Of a DNA stretch of 64,000 nt, positions 11,026 through 20,840 are shown piece by piece. Numbering within the stretch: position 1 is the first letter of the stretch; the number at the start of each line of letters is the position of its first letter. Under the pieces are notes generated by a model that made no database searches, was not told the DNA's origin, and worked only from the letters and a program-made list of their open reading frames with translations. The stretch comes from JAGRAX01 sp041391365. GTDB taxonomy: Bacteria > Bdellovibrionota_G > JALEGL01 > JAGRMV01. The stretch spans positions 248,001 to 312,000 of the forward strand of contig JAWKOC010000003.1 in the NCBI GenBank assembly GCA_041391365.1, read 5' to 3'. Made by a program: the position numbers and the translations under genes.

Positions 11026-12057
11026 TTATATTTCTTGGCAAAGACTCTGATCACTATCTTGATCAGGATTGAAGGACACAATCTGATTCACATCCAAAGC
11101 TGAATCATAATAAAATTTCTCATACAAAAAATACGTGGATTTGAGCAAGGTCGAAGAGCTCAAATTGATTTGATCCGAATAATTGGGATTCTTGTGCAAG
11201 CCGTGTGGATAGATCCCGGTCTGCATCCACGTCCCATTGGTGGATGCGCGCGTATCCACGCCCTGCTCATAAATGATCCTCTGTCCATTGACCCACACAG
11301 CGTATTCTCCGACTTGTGCAAAATGGATGTACACCATCAATTCATTTTTCCCCAAACTTCCATTCACACTCTTGTTGTTGAAAAATGCTCCCGAAATCCG
11401 ATGGCGCGTTCCATAGGCCACAACTTGCAATTCATTGGGAACCGCATTGGAAAATTGGTTGGCCCCTGTCATTTCCACCTCAAAATCCGGGGCACCCGCA
11501 CCTCCCAAAAGATCGGGATTAAACTGTTGAAAAATCGTAACCGGCCCATACAAATCCGGCATCTCATGCGTGAACTTCGCTCGATACACAAACGATTGGC
11601 CATTGGTGGGATACGATTTGTTTTGATACGCAGCCACCTCTCGAAGCTCCGCACGGAACCAATACCCCAAAGGCAAACTCTCGGACGGATGACTGGTATT
11701 GTAACTGAGTTCCACTCCCCCTCCCGTGGACACCATATCTCCAGGACCCGTGATAAAATTGAACACCGATCGAATCAAAAAATTGTTGGAATACAACGCA
11801 TCGGCATTGCTCACACCTGAAAAATCAAAATGCTCTCTTGAAGTTGCCGCAGGAACCTGACAATGCACCACCGAAGCATTCACTGCAGGATCATCGTTGT
11901 TGTTGAGTGATTTTTCTCCGCCCACGCTCGAAGAATCGATGTTGATGCTGCCAACAAGTGCGCCACAAGCCGTCAAACCAAAGGACAACAAACACATTGC
12001 AGTCCAATACGCTCGTCGGATTGTGGCACCTGGTTGTTTTGTAGGTTGTTGAATCAT
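11026..12057 (-). CDS. Polysaccharide-lyase-like lipoprotein (jelly-roll)
   Basis: 343 residues. The N-terminus is a lipoprotein signal with lipobox LTAC, Cys31. After a low-complexity linker with Asn/Asp/Ser, the body has GYWFRAELREV, VTIFQQFNP, a run of alternating beta strands, and YAVWVNGQRI followed by MQTGIYPHG. This pattern recalls alginate-lyase/heparinase-I-type jelly-roll enzymes (R-x-E-L-R motif and the GIY strand). A role in binding or cutting acidic glycans at the cell surface is inferred; the precise family and activity are uncertain. ATG 12057 has no strong RBS. Confidence 0.55.
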   Translation of the reverse strand: MIQQPTKQPGATIRRAYWTAMCLLSFGLTACGALVGSINIDSSSVGGEKSLNNNDDPAVNASVVHCQVPAATSREHFDFSGVSNADALYSNNFLIRSVFNFITGPGDMVSTGGGVELSYNTSHPSESLPLGYWFRAELREVAAYQNKSYPTNGQSFVYRAKFTHEMPDLYGPVTIFQQFNPDLLGGAGAPDFEVEMTGANQFSNAVPNELQVVAYGTRHRISGAFFNNKSVNGSLGKNELMVYIHFAQVGEYAVWVNGQRIIYEQGVDTRASTNGTWMQTGIYPHGLHKNPNYSDQINLSSSTLLKSTYFLYEKFYYDSALDVNQIVSFNPDQDSDQSLCQEI

Positions 12058-12224
12058 GGGCTAGATCTATAAGTATGCAAAATTCCTACCACAAAACACT
12101 TTCTTACATTTCAATAGTTTAGATGTTTCATTCCTTGGTTTTTGAGCCGCAGATGGCTCACACTATGAAATTTTTTCGTAGCTAAAGCATTGACAAAGGG
12201 GTCTTTGGTTCCTTTATTGAGAAC

Positions 12225-14801
12225 ATGGACATCAACACATTCACACACAAATCAGCCCAAGCCTTGCAATCGGCCCAAACTTTTGCACTCGGTGCTGGAC
12301 ACCCTGAAATGAGCACCGAACATTTGCTCCATGCCATGCTTGAATCTGTGGAAGATCTTCCTGCATCCATTCTCACACAGTCGGGTGTAGATCTCGCCAT
12401 ACTCAAACAAAAGCTTGCTCAACATCTTTCCCAACTTCCTAAGGTGGATCAGCCCCAGATTCTACCTTCCAGTGAATTGCAAAAAATTTTGGCCTCCAGT
12501 ATTCAATTGGCCAAAAACATGAAAGACGAATACGTTTCCACCGAACATTTGTTGATCTCGATTCTAGAATCATCTTCCAAAAGCTCAACATGGCTCAAAG
12601 AGTGTGGAGCCACCACACAAAAAATCAAACAAACCATAGAAACCCTTCGAGGAGGACAACGCGTGACTGCACAACATCAAGAAGATCAATACCAAGCCCT
12701 GGAAAAATATGCGCGCGATCTCACCGAAGTCGCCCGAAAAAACAAACTTGACCCTGTCATTGGAAGAGATGAAGAGATCCGACGAGTCATCCAAGTGCTT
12801 TCTCGTCGAACCAAAAACAATCCCGTTCTCATCGGAGAACCTGGTGTGGGAAAAACAGCCATTGTGGAAGGTCTTGCACAGCGCGTGGTCCATGGAGACG
12901 TTCCCGAAACCTTGAAAAACAAACGCGTCGTATCGCTTGACTTGGGGGCTTTGATCGCGGGAACAAAATATCGAGGAGAATTTGAAGATCGGCTCAAAGC
13001 CGTTCTCAAAGAAATCGAAAAAGCGGACGGCAACATCATTTTGTTCATTGATGAACTTCACACGCTCATGGGCGCTGGGGCCTCCGAAGGCGCTGTGGAC
13101 GCTTCCAATTTGCTCAAACCCGCCTTGGCCCGAGGAGAACTACGATGCGTAGGCGCCACCACACTCAAAGAATACAAAAAACACATTGAAAAAGATGCCG
13201 CATTCGAAAGACGATTCCAACCTGTGTACACCGGAGAGCCTTCGGTTGAGGACACCATCGCGATTTTGCGTGGCCTCAAAGAACGCTATGAAATTCACCA
13301 TGGTGTTCGCATCCAAGATTCTGCCATTGTTGCAGCTGCAACGTTATCCAATCGGTACATCACCGATCGATTTTTGCCCGACAAAGCCATCGACCTCATC
13401 GACGAAGCCGCCAGTCGACTGCGCATTGAGATTGATTCGGTCCCATCTGAAATCGACATGATGAACCGAAAAATCACACAATTGGAAATTCAACGCCAAG
13501 CTCTCAAAAAAGAAAAAGATGCAGCCTCCAAACAACGCCTGCACGATACCGAAAAAGAGTTGGCCGATCTCAAAGAACAAAGCGATGGACTCAACGCAAA
13601 ATGGACCAAAGAAAAGCAGGCCATCACAGACATTCAACTCATCAAAGAAAAAATCGATCAAAGCAAAATCGACATTGAACAAGCCCAACGAGAAGGAAAA
13701 TTGGATCGAGCTGCAGAGCTTCAATATGGTCAATTGCCTGAGTTGGAAAAATCACTGAGCGAAAAAAATCAAGCTTTGATGAACATTCAGAAAGATCATC
13801 GAATGCTCAAAGAAGAAGTTGAAGAACAAGACATTGCCAAGGTCGTTTCTTCTTGGACAGGAGTTCCTGTCACCCGCATGCTTCAAAGCGAACGTGAAAA
13901 ACTCAAAGACATGGAAAAGGAACTGGAAAAGAGAGTCATCGGCCAACAAGCTGCTCTGACAGCTCTTTCCAAAGCCGTGCGAAGATCTCGCGCCGGGCTG
14001 AGCGACCCCAACAAACCGATCGGAAGTTTTTTGTTCTTGGGTCCAACAGGCGTAGGAAAAACAGAAACAGCCAAAGCCTTGGCCTCGTTTTTGTTCAACG
14101 ATGAACACGCTATGGTTCGCATCGACATGTCCGAATACATGGAAAAACATGCGGTAGCCAGACTCCTCGGAGCCCCTCCCGGATACGTCGGTTTTGAGGA
14201 AGGCGGATATCTCACCGAGTCCGTTCGAAGAAGACCTTATTCTGTTCTTCTCTTTGACGAAGTTGAAAAAGCGCATCCCGAAGTGTTCCATGTGTTTTTG
14301 CAAATGCTCGACGACGGTCGACTCACCGATGGCCAAGGCCGTACCGTAGATTTTCGAAACACCGTGATTTTGATGACCTCAAATCTAGGCAGTGACATCA
14401 TTTTGGAAAATCCAGAAAAAACCAGTGAAGAACTACGCAAACTTTTGGATCCCATCTTGACCAAAGCCTTTCGACCGGAATTTCTCAATCGCCTCGATGA
14501 CGTAATTGTGTACAATCATCTACAACCCGATCAGATCTTAAGCATCGTGGACGTACAGCTCGGACAGTTGCAAAAGCGTATCCACGAAAGTGGATTGACC
14601 TTAACGGTTACCGAGGAAGCCAAAAAAATGCTTGCCACCAAAGGATTTGATCCATTGTTCGGAGCAAGACCCCTCAAGCGTGTGCTTCAACGAGAGATCG
14701 AAGACCCTTTGGCCGACCAGATTTTGGATCAAGACAGTCCAAACACTCAGTTCATTTTGGATGTACACAACGGAGTTCTTGTGTTTCATCCCATCAGCTG
14801 A
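12225..14801 (+). CDS. clpB: ATP-dependent chaperone ClpB
   Basis: 858 residues, the usual ClpB length. In order: an N-domain (1-145); NBD1 with Walker A GEPGVGKT at 204-211 and the [10 protein letters not shown] block; a middle coiled coil rich in Lys/Glu/Gln (about 400-520), which marks ClpB rather than ClpA/C; NBD2 with GPTGVGKT at about 606-613, ending in the [11 protein letters not shown] and GARPLKR sensor blocks. It is a cytosolic hexameric disaggregase working with the Hsp70 system. The RBS is weak (TTGAGAAC before ATG). A DUF924 gene follows 31 bases downstream. Confidence 0.97.
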   Translation: MDINTFTHKSAQALQSAQTFALGAGHPEMSTEHLLHAMLESVEDLPASILTQSGVDLAILKQKLAQHLSQLPKVDQPQILPSSELQKILASSIQLAKNMKDEYVSTEHLLISILESSSKSSTWLKECGATTQKIKQTIETLRGGQRVTAQHQEDQYQALEKYARDLTEVARKNKLDPVIGRDEEIRRVIQVLSRRTKNNPVLIGEPGVGKTAIVEGLAQRVVHGDVPETLKNKRVVSLDLGALIAGTKYRGEFEDRLKAVLKEIEKADGNIILFIDELHTLMGAGASEGAVDASNLLKPALARGELRCVGATTLKEYKKHIEKDAAFERRFQPVYTGEPSVEDTIAILRGLKERYEIHHGVRIQDSAIVAAATLSNRYITDRFLPDKAIDLIDEAASRLRIEIDSVPSEIDMMNRKITQLEIQRQALKKEKDAASKQRLHDTEKELADLKEQSDGLNAKWTKEKQAITDIQLIKEKIDQSKIDIEQAQREGKLDRAAELQYGQLPELEKSLSEKNQALMNIQKDHRMLKEEVEEQDIAKVVSSWTGVPVTRMLQSEREKLKDMEKELEKRVIGQQAALTALSKAVRRSRAGLSDPNKPIGSFLFLGPTGVGKTETAKALASFLFNDEHAMVRIDMSEYMEKHAVARLLGAPPGYVGFEEGGYLTESVRRRPYSVLLFDEVEKAHPEVFHVFLQMLDDGRLTDGQGRTVDFRNTVILMTSNLGSDIILENPEKTSEELRKLLDPILTKAFRPEFLNRLDDVIVYNHLQPDQILSIVDVQLGQLQKRIHESGLTLTVTEEAKKMLATKGFDPLFGARPLKRVLQREIEDPLADQILDQDSPNTQFILDVHNGVLVFHPIS

Positions 14802-14832
14802 TCCATTCTTTACACATGGTCCGAGGTCATCT

Positions 14833-15444
14833 ATGGTGGAGTCCATGAACTGGAAAACTCTCCATGAATATTGGTTTGGAAAACCTATGGTGAAAACTCC
14901 ACAAGAGTTGAATCAGAAAGAAGCTTTGTGGTTTGGCAAAAACCAAACCGTAGATCATCACATTCAAACAACTTTTGCACCGTGGTTGGATGAGTTGGGG
15001 TCTCAGACCCTTCAAGCCTGGGAAGATCATCCCAGCAGTTTGGTCACCAAAGTCATTTTGATGGACCAGGTCCCACGAAATGCCTTTCGCGACACACCCA
15101 GGATGTACGCCTATGATCCACAGGCCCTTGCGCTCACACTCCATGGCATCGATCGAAAAATCGATCTCGACATGAATCCCATCGAAGCTTTGTTTTTTTA
15201 TCTTCCATTGGAACATGCAGAAGATCCGATGCACCAAACACTCTGCGTAGAAAAACATCAGCAGCTGCTGGATCGATGTGACCCTGAGCTGCGTTCCTCG
15301 TTTGAAAACCATCTTCTCTATGCCCACAAGCACAAAGAAATCATTGATCAGTTTGGACGCTTTCCCCATCGCAACGGCATTCTCCATCGCAAGAACACTC
15401 CAGAAGAAATCGAGTTTCTTTCCAAACCAGGAAGCTCTTTTTAA
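14833..15444 (+). CDS. DUF924 family protein
   Basis: 203 residues from ATG 14833, chosen because GAGG lies 6 bases upstream; ATG 14845 is the alternative. The DUF924 features are present: YWFG near the N-terminus, LMDQVPRNAFRDTPRMYAYD, FYLPLEHAED and the C-terminal FGRFPHRN. This is an all-helical, TPR-like cytosolic family of unknown function. It is 31 bases behind clpB and probably cotranscribed. Confidence 0.88.
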   Translation: MVESMNWKTLHEYWFGKPMVKTPQELNQKEALWFGKNQTVDHHIQTTFAPWLDELGSQTLQAWEDHPSSLVTKVILMDQVPRNAFRDTPRMYAYDPQALALTLHGIDRKIDLDMNPIEALFFYLPLEHAEDPMHQTLCVEKHQQLLDRCDPELRSSFENHLLYAHKHKEIIDQFGRFPHRNGILHRKNTPEEIEFLSKPGSSF

Positions 15445-15496
15445 TCTGAGAGCACGTTGCCGCGAGGGCCTCTCGGCTCAAACGCCATTTGATGAA

Positions 15497-17311
15497 CTAG
15501 GGTGCAACCGTAGTAGATTGAGGAGCCAGCGAAGCCAACAGCTTTTGAGCTGGAGTGTACGATGGATCCACACCCAATGACTGCGTCAAGTAGGTTTTGG
15601 CCAGGTCCAGGTTTCCACCCGTAGACTCTACTTTTGCAAGAAAGTAATAACTATCCGCATCTCTGAGTCCTTTTTCAATCGACGCCATCAAATGTTGTTT
15701 TCCCGCTTCCACTTGATTGCTCAGAATCATCGACATTCCCAAATATTTTTCCAAACTTTTTTCTCCAGGAGTCAATGCCAAAGCTTGTTGATACGCTGCT
15801 ATGGCTTTGCCATAGTCTGCATCTCGGTAATAAGAAGCCGCCAAAAAACTCCATGCGGTCACATCATTTTTGCGAATGGTGGTCGATTCATAGAATGACG
15901 TGGCACTGTCTTTGTATTTTTGTTGCTTGAATTCCAATTGACCTTTTTCATACCAGATCACACCGCGATTTTTGCTGGCTCGTCCGAGAGATGAATCTGC
16001 CAGCGCAAGTGCAAATTGTTCCACTGCTTCATCTATTTTTCCTGTCTCTTTCAGAGCTTTTCCATACAAGTAATGTTGCTCCCAATTCATGTCTTGCCCT
16101 TGTGGACGCTGTTGAACAAGCTCAATCAAAGCCTGCGGGTTGTTTTGCGCATCGACGCTGCGATACAAAGCCGTTTGCAAAGACTGATCCGTTGGTTCCA
16201 AAACAATCAGCGATGTGTACAACTCCTGCGCTCGTGATGGCAATTTCGAAAGAAGATAGGTGTTGGCCAGTGTTTCCGAGATTGGGAAAAAATCTGGGAA
16301 GTTCGCATGCAATTTTTCAAAATCTGTCATTTGCTCCGCAAGCGAAGATTTGGATTCAACATGTTTGGCCAACGTGACCGCATACTGAGCCAATGGATCT
16401 TTTTGCTGTTTCGAAAGCGTTTCTACCCACAAAGGATTGTAGGACGCTCTCGAAGCTAGCGCAGCGTAGAGTGCAGCTCGCTGACGCTCGGGACTGTTCA
16501 TTTTTTTCTCCAACAAAGTCAATGCAGGGTCAAATGCAACGGCATTGGAAAGAGCTTTCCCTTGACGAAGAGCCAAAATACTTTTGGCTTCCAATACAAA
16601 AATTTCAACTTCTGGATGACGCTGATAACGATCGTCCACATTTGCGAGCTGATTCAAAGATTGCGAAAGTTTGGTGGGTTGATGGTTCGAGTTGCTGGAA
16701 AGAATCTCTCGAACATCTTTGGGGAGAGAGACTGTGGTAGATTTGGCTTTGGGCAGAGCCACAGAAACCCGTGTGGGTTTTTGCACGGGCACTTCCACCT
16801 GCGCTATTTCTTGCTCCGAAACTTCTTCGCTTGCTTTGTCTTCGTTCTGGGCAGCTTTCTCTGCTTGAATTTTTTCCCACTCTTCCCAAGAAATTTCTGG
16901 AACAGTGATCCACAACCGTCCGTTGACCATTTCCACTTTGGTCACCGCAGCTTCAGGCTGTGGCGCCGTGGTTTCTTCCTGGGAAAGTGTCGTAGATTCT
17001 TCCGAAACATTTTCTGCGTCCAAGGTTTGCGCATCGGTGGTTGTTTCCTGTGAGAAGTCTTCGGTTTCTTCCTCGCCTGTCACATCTTGATCTTGCGCAT
17101 CTTCTGCTGCGTCTTGAACTTCTTGAGTCAAGACCGTTGAGGTTGCAGAAGAGTCTGTTTTTTGCTCATCTTCAGATGAACTGAACATGGCCAACGCCAA
17201 TACGAAAAACAAAAATCCACCTCCAAACCATAGGAGTAGGGTGGGAAAACGAAACAGTCCTTTTTCTTCTAGGTTTTGCACAAAGTCCCTCGTGGTCTTT
17301 TCTTGATCCAT
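15497..17311 (-). CDS. Membrane-anchored TPR protein
   Basis: 604 residues from ATG 17311. An in-frame GTG two codons earlier (17317) overlaps the sequence AGAAGGTGAACATG, in which AAGG is the RBS for the ATG, so ATG 17311 is preferred. A short basic/acidic cytoplasmic head is followed by one TM helix (about 21-43). A long acidic Glu/Thr/Gln-rich stretch (about 45-190) comes next, then helical repeats. Clear TPR units are near the C-terminus (LYGKALKETGKIDEAVEQF, AWSFLAASYYRDADYGKAI, YYFLAKVESTGGNLDLAKT). It is probably an inner-membrane scaffold facing the periplasm. Partners are unknown. Confidence 0.75.
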   Translation of the reverse strand: MDQEKTTRDFVQNLEEKGLFRFPTLLLWFGGGFLFFVLALAMFSSSEDEQKTDSSATSTVLTQEVQDAAEDAQDQDVTGEEETEDFSQETTTDAQTLDAENVSEESTTLSQEETTAPQPEAAVTKVEMVNGRLWITVPEISWEEWEKIQAEKAAQNEDKASEEVSEQEIAQVEVPVQKPTRVSVALPKAKSTTVSLPKDVREILSSNSNHQPTKLSQSLNQLANVDDRYQRHPEVEIFVLEAKSILALRQGKALSNAVAFDPALTLLEKKMNSPERQRAALYAALASRASYNPLWVETLSKQQKDPLAQYAVTLAKHVESKSSLAEQMTDFEKLHANFPDFFPISETLANTYLLSKLPSRAQELYTSLIVLEPTDQSLQTALYRSVDAQNNPQALIELVQQRPQGQDMNWEQHYLYGKALKETGKIDEAVEQFALALADSSLGRASKNRGVIWYEKGQLEFKQQKYKDSATSFYESTTIRKNDVTAWSFLAASYYRDADYGKAIAAYQQALALTPGEKSLEKYLGMSMILSNQVEAGKQHLMASIEKGLRDADSYYFLAKVESTGGNLDLAKTYLTQSLGVDPSYTPAQKLLASLAPQSTTVAP

Positions 17312-17385
17312 GTTCACCTTCTACTGAATTTTAGCTTCCGCGTCAATCGCTTTGTCGGTTATATAAATCAATAATTTCAATAACT

Positions 17386-17406
17386 TTTGTCCATTTTGTG
17401 GACAAA
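17386..17406. promoter_or_regulatory. 8-bp inverted repeat between TPR gene and thioesterase gene
   Basis: TTTGTCCA (17386-17393) and TGGACAAA (17399-17406) form a perfect inverted repeat with loop TTTTG. It lies downstream of the thioesterase stop and upstream of the TPR gene on the minus strand. It could be a terminator stem (AT-rich but no clean T-run) or an operator for the TPR gene. Confidence 0.35.
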
Positions 17407-17425
17407 CCCCCTTGAGTCAAAAAAA

Positions 17426-17845
17426 TTATAGGGCCAATACGGCCATGGTCAAACGGCTGATGCACACCAGCTTATTTTGCTGATTTTCAATCCGAATGTC
17501 CCATATATGTGTTTTTTTCCCCAGATGAATGGCACGAGCCGTGGCGGTGATCCACCCTTGGTCGACCGAGCGCACATGGTTGGCGTTGATTTCAAGTCCT
17601 ACCGCCGTGTGTGTGGATGCATTCAACACACATCCAGAAGCCACGCTCCCCACAGTCTCCGCAAGGACGCAAGAAGCTCCCCCATGCAAAATCCCAAACG
17701 GTTGCATGGTGCGAGAATCCACAGGCATTCTTGCGCTCAGATGCTCAGGCCCAAGATCACAAAATTCAATGCCAAGATGAGCCACCATATTTTTGTGAGC
17801 CCATGCTTGAACCTCTTGCAATGAATAATCTCGATGCCAAATCAT
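17426..17845 (-). CDS. Hotdog-fold acyl-CoA thioesterase, MenI/YdiI-like
   Basis: 139 residues from ATG 17845. Starts upstream at 17881 (ATG) or 17884 (TTG) would add 12-13 residues. 17845 is chosen because the protein then begins MIWHRDYSL, like E. coli YdiI (MIWKR), and has the expected length. Hallmarks: ARMPVDSRTMQPFGILHGG, ASCVLAETVGS (catalytic Glu) and GLEINANHVRS. YdiI/MenI hydrolyses 1,4-dihydroxy-2-naphthoyl-CoA and other aryl/acyl-CoAs. Whether this one serves menaquinone synthesis cannot be read from context, since no other men genes are nearby. Confidence 0.88.
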   Translation of the reverse strand: MIWHRDYSLQEVQAWAHKNMVAHLGIEFCDLGPEHLSARMPVDSRTMQPFGILHGGASCVLAETVGSVASGCVLNASTHTAVGLEINANHVRSVDQGWITATARAIHLGKKTHIWDIRIENQQNKLVCISRLTMAVLAL

Positions 17846-17918
17846 GGAGGTTGCATACCACAACCCATCAATGGAGTGCATCAAGAAAAAAATGCACGAA
17901 ACTTTGGATCGGTTGAAT

Positions 17919-18446
17919 TTATAATTTTTTGATCAGATGTTTGCGACGACGATCTTTTTTGGAAAGCTTGCGAGGATTTCCTTTTTTCTTTCCTGAAGAG
18001 TGGAGGTTGCATTCCTGTTCACGCCCCTCTTCCCAAGGCCGAAGAGTCATGGAAGAGGCATCATGTTCCTCAACTTCTCGAAAACTTCCCGCGTCTTCCA
18101 ATCGGCGCAAAAAAACATCGCACGACAAATGATCCAGACCGGCGGCCCTTGCAAAACCTTGAACTTTTCGATCAGAGGAAATGACCAACACCACCTGGCC
18201 TTTGAGAGACTTTACCCAATCCCCGATGTAATCGTCGGCCGTTTCAGTGATGGGGGTATAGATGATTTGAACACTTTCGTAGAAACTTCGATCTCCCGAA
18301 AATGTTCCCTGAAACGTTCCATCGAAAACCAATGCAAGTTCATGACCGCATGTTTTTTGATATCGTGAGACGGCTCGTATCAAATGATCTCGATCCACAA
18401 AAGATGACTGATGGAGAAGATTGTATCCATCAATAATGATTTTCAT
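17919..18446 (-). CDS. NYN-domain (YacP-like) nuclease
   Basis: 175 residues from ATG 18446, which gives the family's typical start MKIIIDGYNLLH. The conserved acidic residues of the PIN-like NYN fold are visible: DGYN, LVFDGT, ADDYIGDW and ISSDRKVQG. YacP/Rae1-type proteins are RNases, some acting on ribosome-bound mRNA. The C-terminal roughly 40 residues are strongly basic (NPRKLSKKDRRRKHLIKKL), suiting RNA contact. It lies 24 bases downstream of the YD-repeat gene. The RBS is weak. Confidence 0.85.
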   Translation of the reverse strand: MKIIIDGYNLLHQSSFVDRDHLIRAVSRYQKTCGHELALVFDGTFQGTFSGDRSFYESVQIIYTPITETADDYIGDWVKSLKGQVVLVISSDRKVQGFARAAGLDHLSCDVFLRRLEDAGSFREVEEHDASSMTLRPWEEGREQECNLHSSGKKKGNPRKLSKKDRRRKHLIKKL

Positions 18447-18470
18447 CGCGTACAACCACAATCAAAAAAA

Positions 18471-20189
18471 TCAAAACTCGAAATCCAATCCTGTGGGTCC
18501 CAGAATTTCCGCATATCCTGAGAGCGTGTTTCGGATTTCCGTTTGCGTGGAAGGCGTTTTGGGATTGAGAGTTACTCCCACAATTTCGCCCATTTTTGAA
18601 TTGCTGACCAAAATTTGTGCAACGACTTTATTGTTGATCATTTTTTCTACCTTGGTGGGAATGCCCAACTCACTGTAGGAAAAGAGAATTTGTTGTTGTT
18701 TGTGATCTTCAATGCGCGCAATTTTTCCATGTTGCTCATAATAAATTTTCAACCAACTGCTTGCCGTTTTGCTGTTTTTCGTTTTCTGCATAGCATAACT
18801 TAGGTTGTTGTTTTTGTCGTATCGGTACGACACCTCATCTCCATCTGAACCAATGACCTTCGACAAATAGCCACTGTGATCATCATACACAAACGTAGTG
18901 ATTTCTCCTTTGTTGTTGGTTTTCGAGGTGATTCGTCCTTGATCATCATATTGATATTTGTCTTTGATTCCATTTGTGCTGGTCACCGATATGGGTTTTC
19001 CACAACAGGTTGATAAAATGGTTGTGGTGGTGACACCGCTCCGATCGGTGTAAGAAACCTTGCTCTCGGAATCGATGTATTCGTAGGTTGAATTTTCCCC
19101 TTGATTGTCTTTGATTTTGCACCACTGCGTTTTGCCGTCACGACCATAGTCATAGGTTGTTTTTTTGGTTCCTGGACCCACTTGTTCCAAAACTTTTCGA
19201 GATTTTTTGTCGTATTTGATGGTGGTGCTTCCCCCACCTTGATAGGTGAGTACGGTCATCTGTCCCAGTTCATCATACTCATACGATTCCTTTTTTCCAT
19301 CCACGGAAGTCATTGAGGCAAGAAGAATATCTTGACCCTGCTTTTTGTAAGAATAGCTCATGGACCGATGGAAAGAGTCTTTGATCGATACAATTTTTCC
19401 GTCTTGATTGTAATCGATTTGCAAATAATTTTTGCAACCATCATACACTCGTTGCAATCGACTCATGTTGTCGTACACCATTCGAAGCTCGTTGCCATTG
19501 GCATCAAACACCCGAGCCAAAAGACCTCGACCATTGAACAGTTCGGTTCGACCTGTTTCAGAACTGCGCTGATATCCTGCAGATGTTTCTTTGATCACCG
19601 TTTTGCCACGATTGCTGGAAACATAGGTTTTTGAAGGTGAGAGATACATTTGATTTTTTGCATATCTCTGTGCCTGACGATCAAAAAATTCAGAATCCTC
19701 GCGCAGTTTCTTTTCAAAATCTTGATAGACACTTTTTTGTGTCGCCGATGGCGCAGATCCATATCGCTTGTCTTCTTCTTGTTTGGCGCTGACAATCAAG
19801 GCAATGATTTTGCTTCGATCCCCGTTGACATACTCTTGAGGAAGATACTCATTCACAAAACCATCGGCCTCCACGACCTGCAAGCCTTTCCCCTTCGAAA
19901 CAGCAATTTTGCTATCAAAATTGAATGTCCACCCCTTTCCAAATGGGCCTTGGCGACTGGAGAGAGAGTTGTACGATCGATACACCTCCAGTGGGAAGGA
20001 AAAACAGGGCAGATAATAGTCTTGCATGGGTAGAAAAAAATTCCCATTTCGAGTTTGAACAGGGTCAGGAGCGTGATGAATATAGTGCAATGTGCCGGAT
20101 GGTCCCCATCCCAGCTGATTTTCCTGCGCCGCAATAGGGTAAGTAGCCAAAATCAATGCCAAAAAAATTGTCCGCGATCCAAAAGTCAT
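18471..20189 (-). CDS. Secreted YD-repeat (RHS-like) protein, short form
   Basis: 572 residues from ATG 20189; this start places a signal peptide (MTFGSRTIFLALILATYPIAA) at the N-terminus and has AGGG just upstream. An RHS/DUF6531-like entry region (about 30-110: DPVQTRNGNFFLPMQDYYLP, GPFGKGWTFNFDS) is followed by YD-type repeats (about 230-520: YDNMSRLQRVYDG, YEYDELGQMTVLTY, YRYDKNNNLSYA). The protein stops soon after and has none of the hypervariable toxin tail or RHS core boundary of large RHS toxins. No immunity gene is evident. I infer a small periplasmic or surface shell-forming relative. Confidence 0.75.
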   Translation of the reverse strand: MTFGSRTIFLALILATYPIAAQENQLGWGPSGTLHYIHHAPDPVQTRNGNFFLPMQDYYLPCFSFPLEVYRSYNSLSSRQGPFGKGWTFNFDSKIAVSKGKGLQVVEADGFVNEYLPQEYVNGDRSKIIALIVSAKQEEDKRYGSAPSATQKSVYQDFEKKLREDSEFFDRQAQRYAKNQMYLSPSKTYVSSNRGKTVIKETSAGYQRSSETGRTELFNGRGLLARVFDANGNELRMVYDNMSRLQRVYDGCKNYLQIDYNQDGKIVSIKDSFHRSMSYSYKKQGQDILLASMTSVDGKKESYEYDELGQMTVLTYQGGGSTTIKYDKKSRKVLEQVGPGTKKTTYDYGRDGKTQWCKIKDNQGENSTYEYIDSESKVSYTDRSGVTTTTILSTCCGKPISVTSTNGIKDKYQYDDQGRITSKTNNKGEITTFVYDDHSGYLSKVIGSDGDEVSYRYDKNNNLSYAMQKTKNSKTASSWLKIYYEQHGKIARIEDHKQQQILFSYSELGIPTKVEKMINNKVVAQILVSNSKMGEIVGVTLNPKTPSTQTEIRNTLSGYAEILGPTGLDFEF

Positions 20190-20310
20190 GTCCCTATTAT
20201 CGGTTCCAGAAGAAAAAAAATCAAATGATAGATGCAAACAAGCTCATCACACTTGCATCCTCACACCTCTGCCAGAGATCACCATCATGTGCAGAATCGA
20301 TCCGATGGCT

Positions 20311-20763
20311 CTAGTGCAATCCATTGGGCAAGAGAGAGATCCCGAACCAATACTCTTTGATATGTTCAACAGCATCGATGAATCCCTTGAATTCTACGGG
20401 TTTTTGAATGTAACTGTTGGCCCCATCGGTGTAGCAGGCCTCTACATCGCTTTCATCCGCCGAAGTCGTCAAGATGATCACGGGTATTTTTTTGAGCCGT
20501 GTGTTGCCTTTCATTTTTTTTAGGATTTCACGTCCGTCCACTCCAGGAAGGTTCAAATCCAAAATCACCATTTCCGGCAACACATGAGTTGAAGAATCTC
20601 GATATTTGCCTTCCTTGTGCAAATAATCCAGAGCTTCGTCTCCATTGTTGATGTGAAACAATGCATCGACCATCCCCACACGATTGAACGCCCGGTGAAT
20701 CACCATGAAATCTTCTTTGCTGTCTTCTACAATCAAAATGCGGTTGGGTTTGCGTTGCAACAT
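20311..20763 (-). CDS. Single-domain response regulator (Rcp1/CheY-like)
   Basis: 150 residues, receiver domain only. Visible phosphorylation residues: Glu13/Asp14 (ILIVEDS), phospho-acceptor Asp69 (VILDLNLPG), Thr99/Thr100 (ILTTSADE) and Lys121 (YIQKP). The long loop between beta2 and beta3 and the motif YLHKEGKY are typical of the Rcp1 group that partners phytochrome-like or hybrid kinases. A good RBS (AGAGGAC, 6 bases) precedes ATG 20763. No kinase is nearby; it lies 77 bases downstream of the PATAN/J gene. Confidence 0.92.
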   Translation of the reverse strand: MLQRKPNRILIVEDSKEDFMVIHRAFNRVGMVDALFHINNGDEALDYLHKEGKYRDSSTHVLPEMVILDLNLPGVDGREILKKMKGNTRLKKIPVIILTTSADESDVEACYTDGANSYIQKPVEFKGFIDAVEHIKEYWFGISLLPNGLH

Positions 20764-20840
20764 GCTTTTTGTCCTCTTCGAAAGCTTGAAATTTGATCAA
20801 CAATTATCATGTCAGAGGAGAAACAAAAGTTTTTTTCATC

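Noticed and set aside
12190..12218. TTGACA-17-TTTATT promoter just before clpB
   Set aside because: It would start transcription at the ATG, making a leaderless mRNA; kept out of the feature list without further support.
12585..14336. Long minus-strand frames across clpB
   Set aside because: Fully covered by the conserved ClpB coding sequence; low-complexity Phe-rich translations.
15450..15480. Hairpin GCCGCGAG/CTCTCGGC after the DUF924 gene
   Set aside because: One mismatch and no T-run; too weak to call a terminator.
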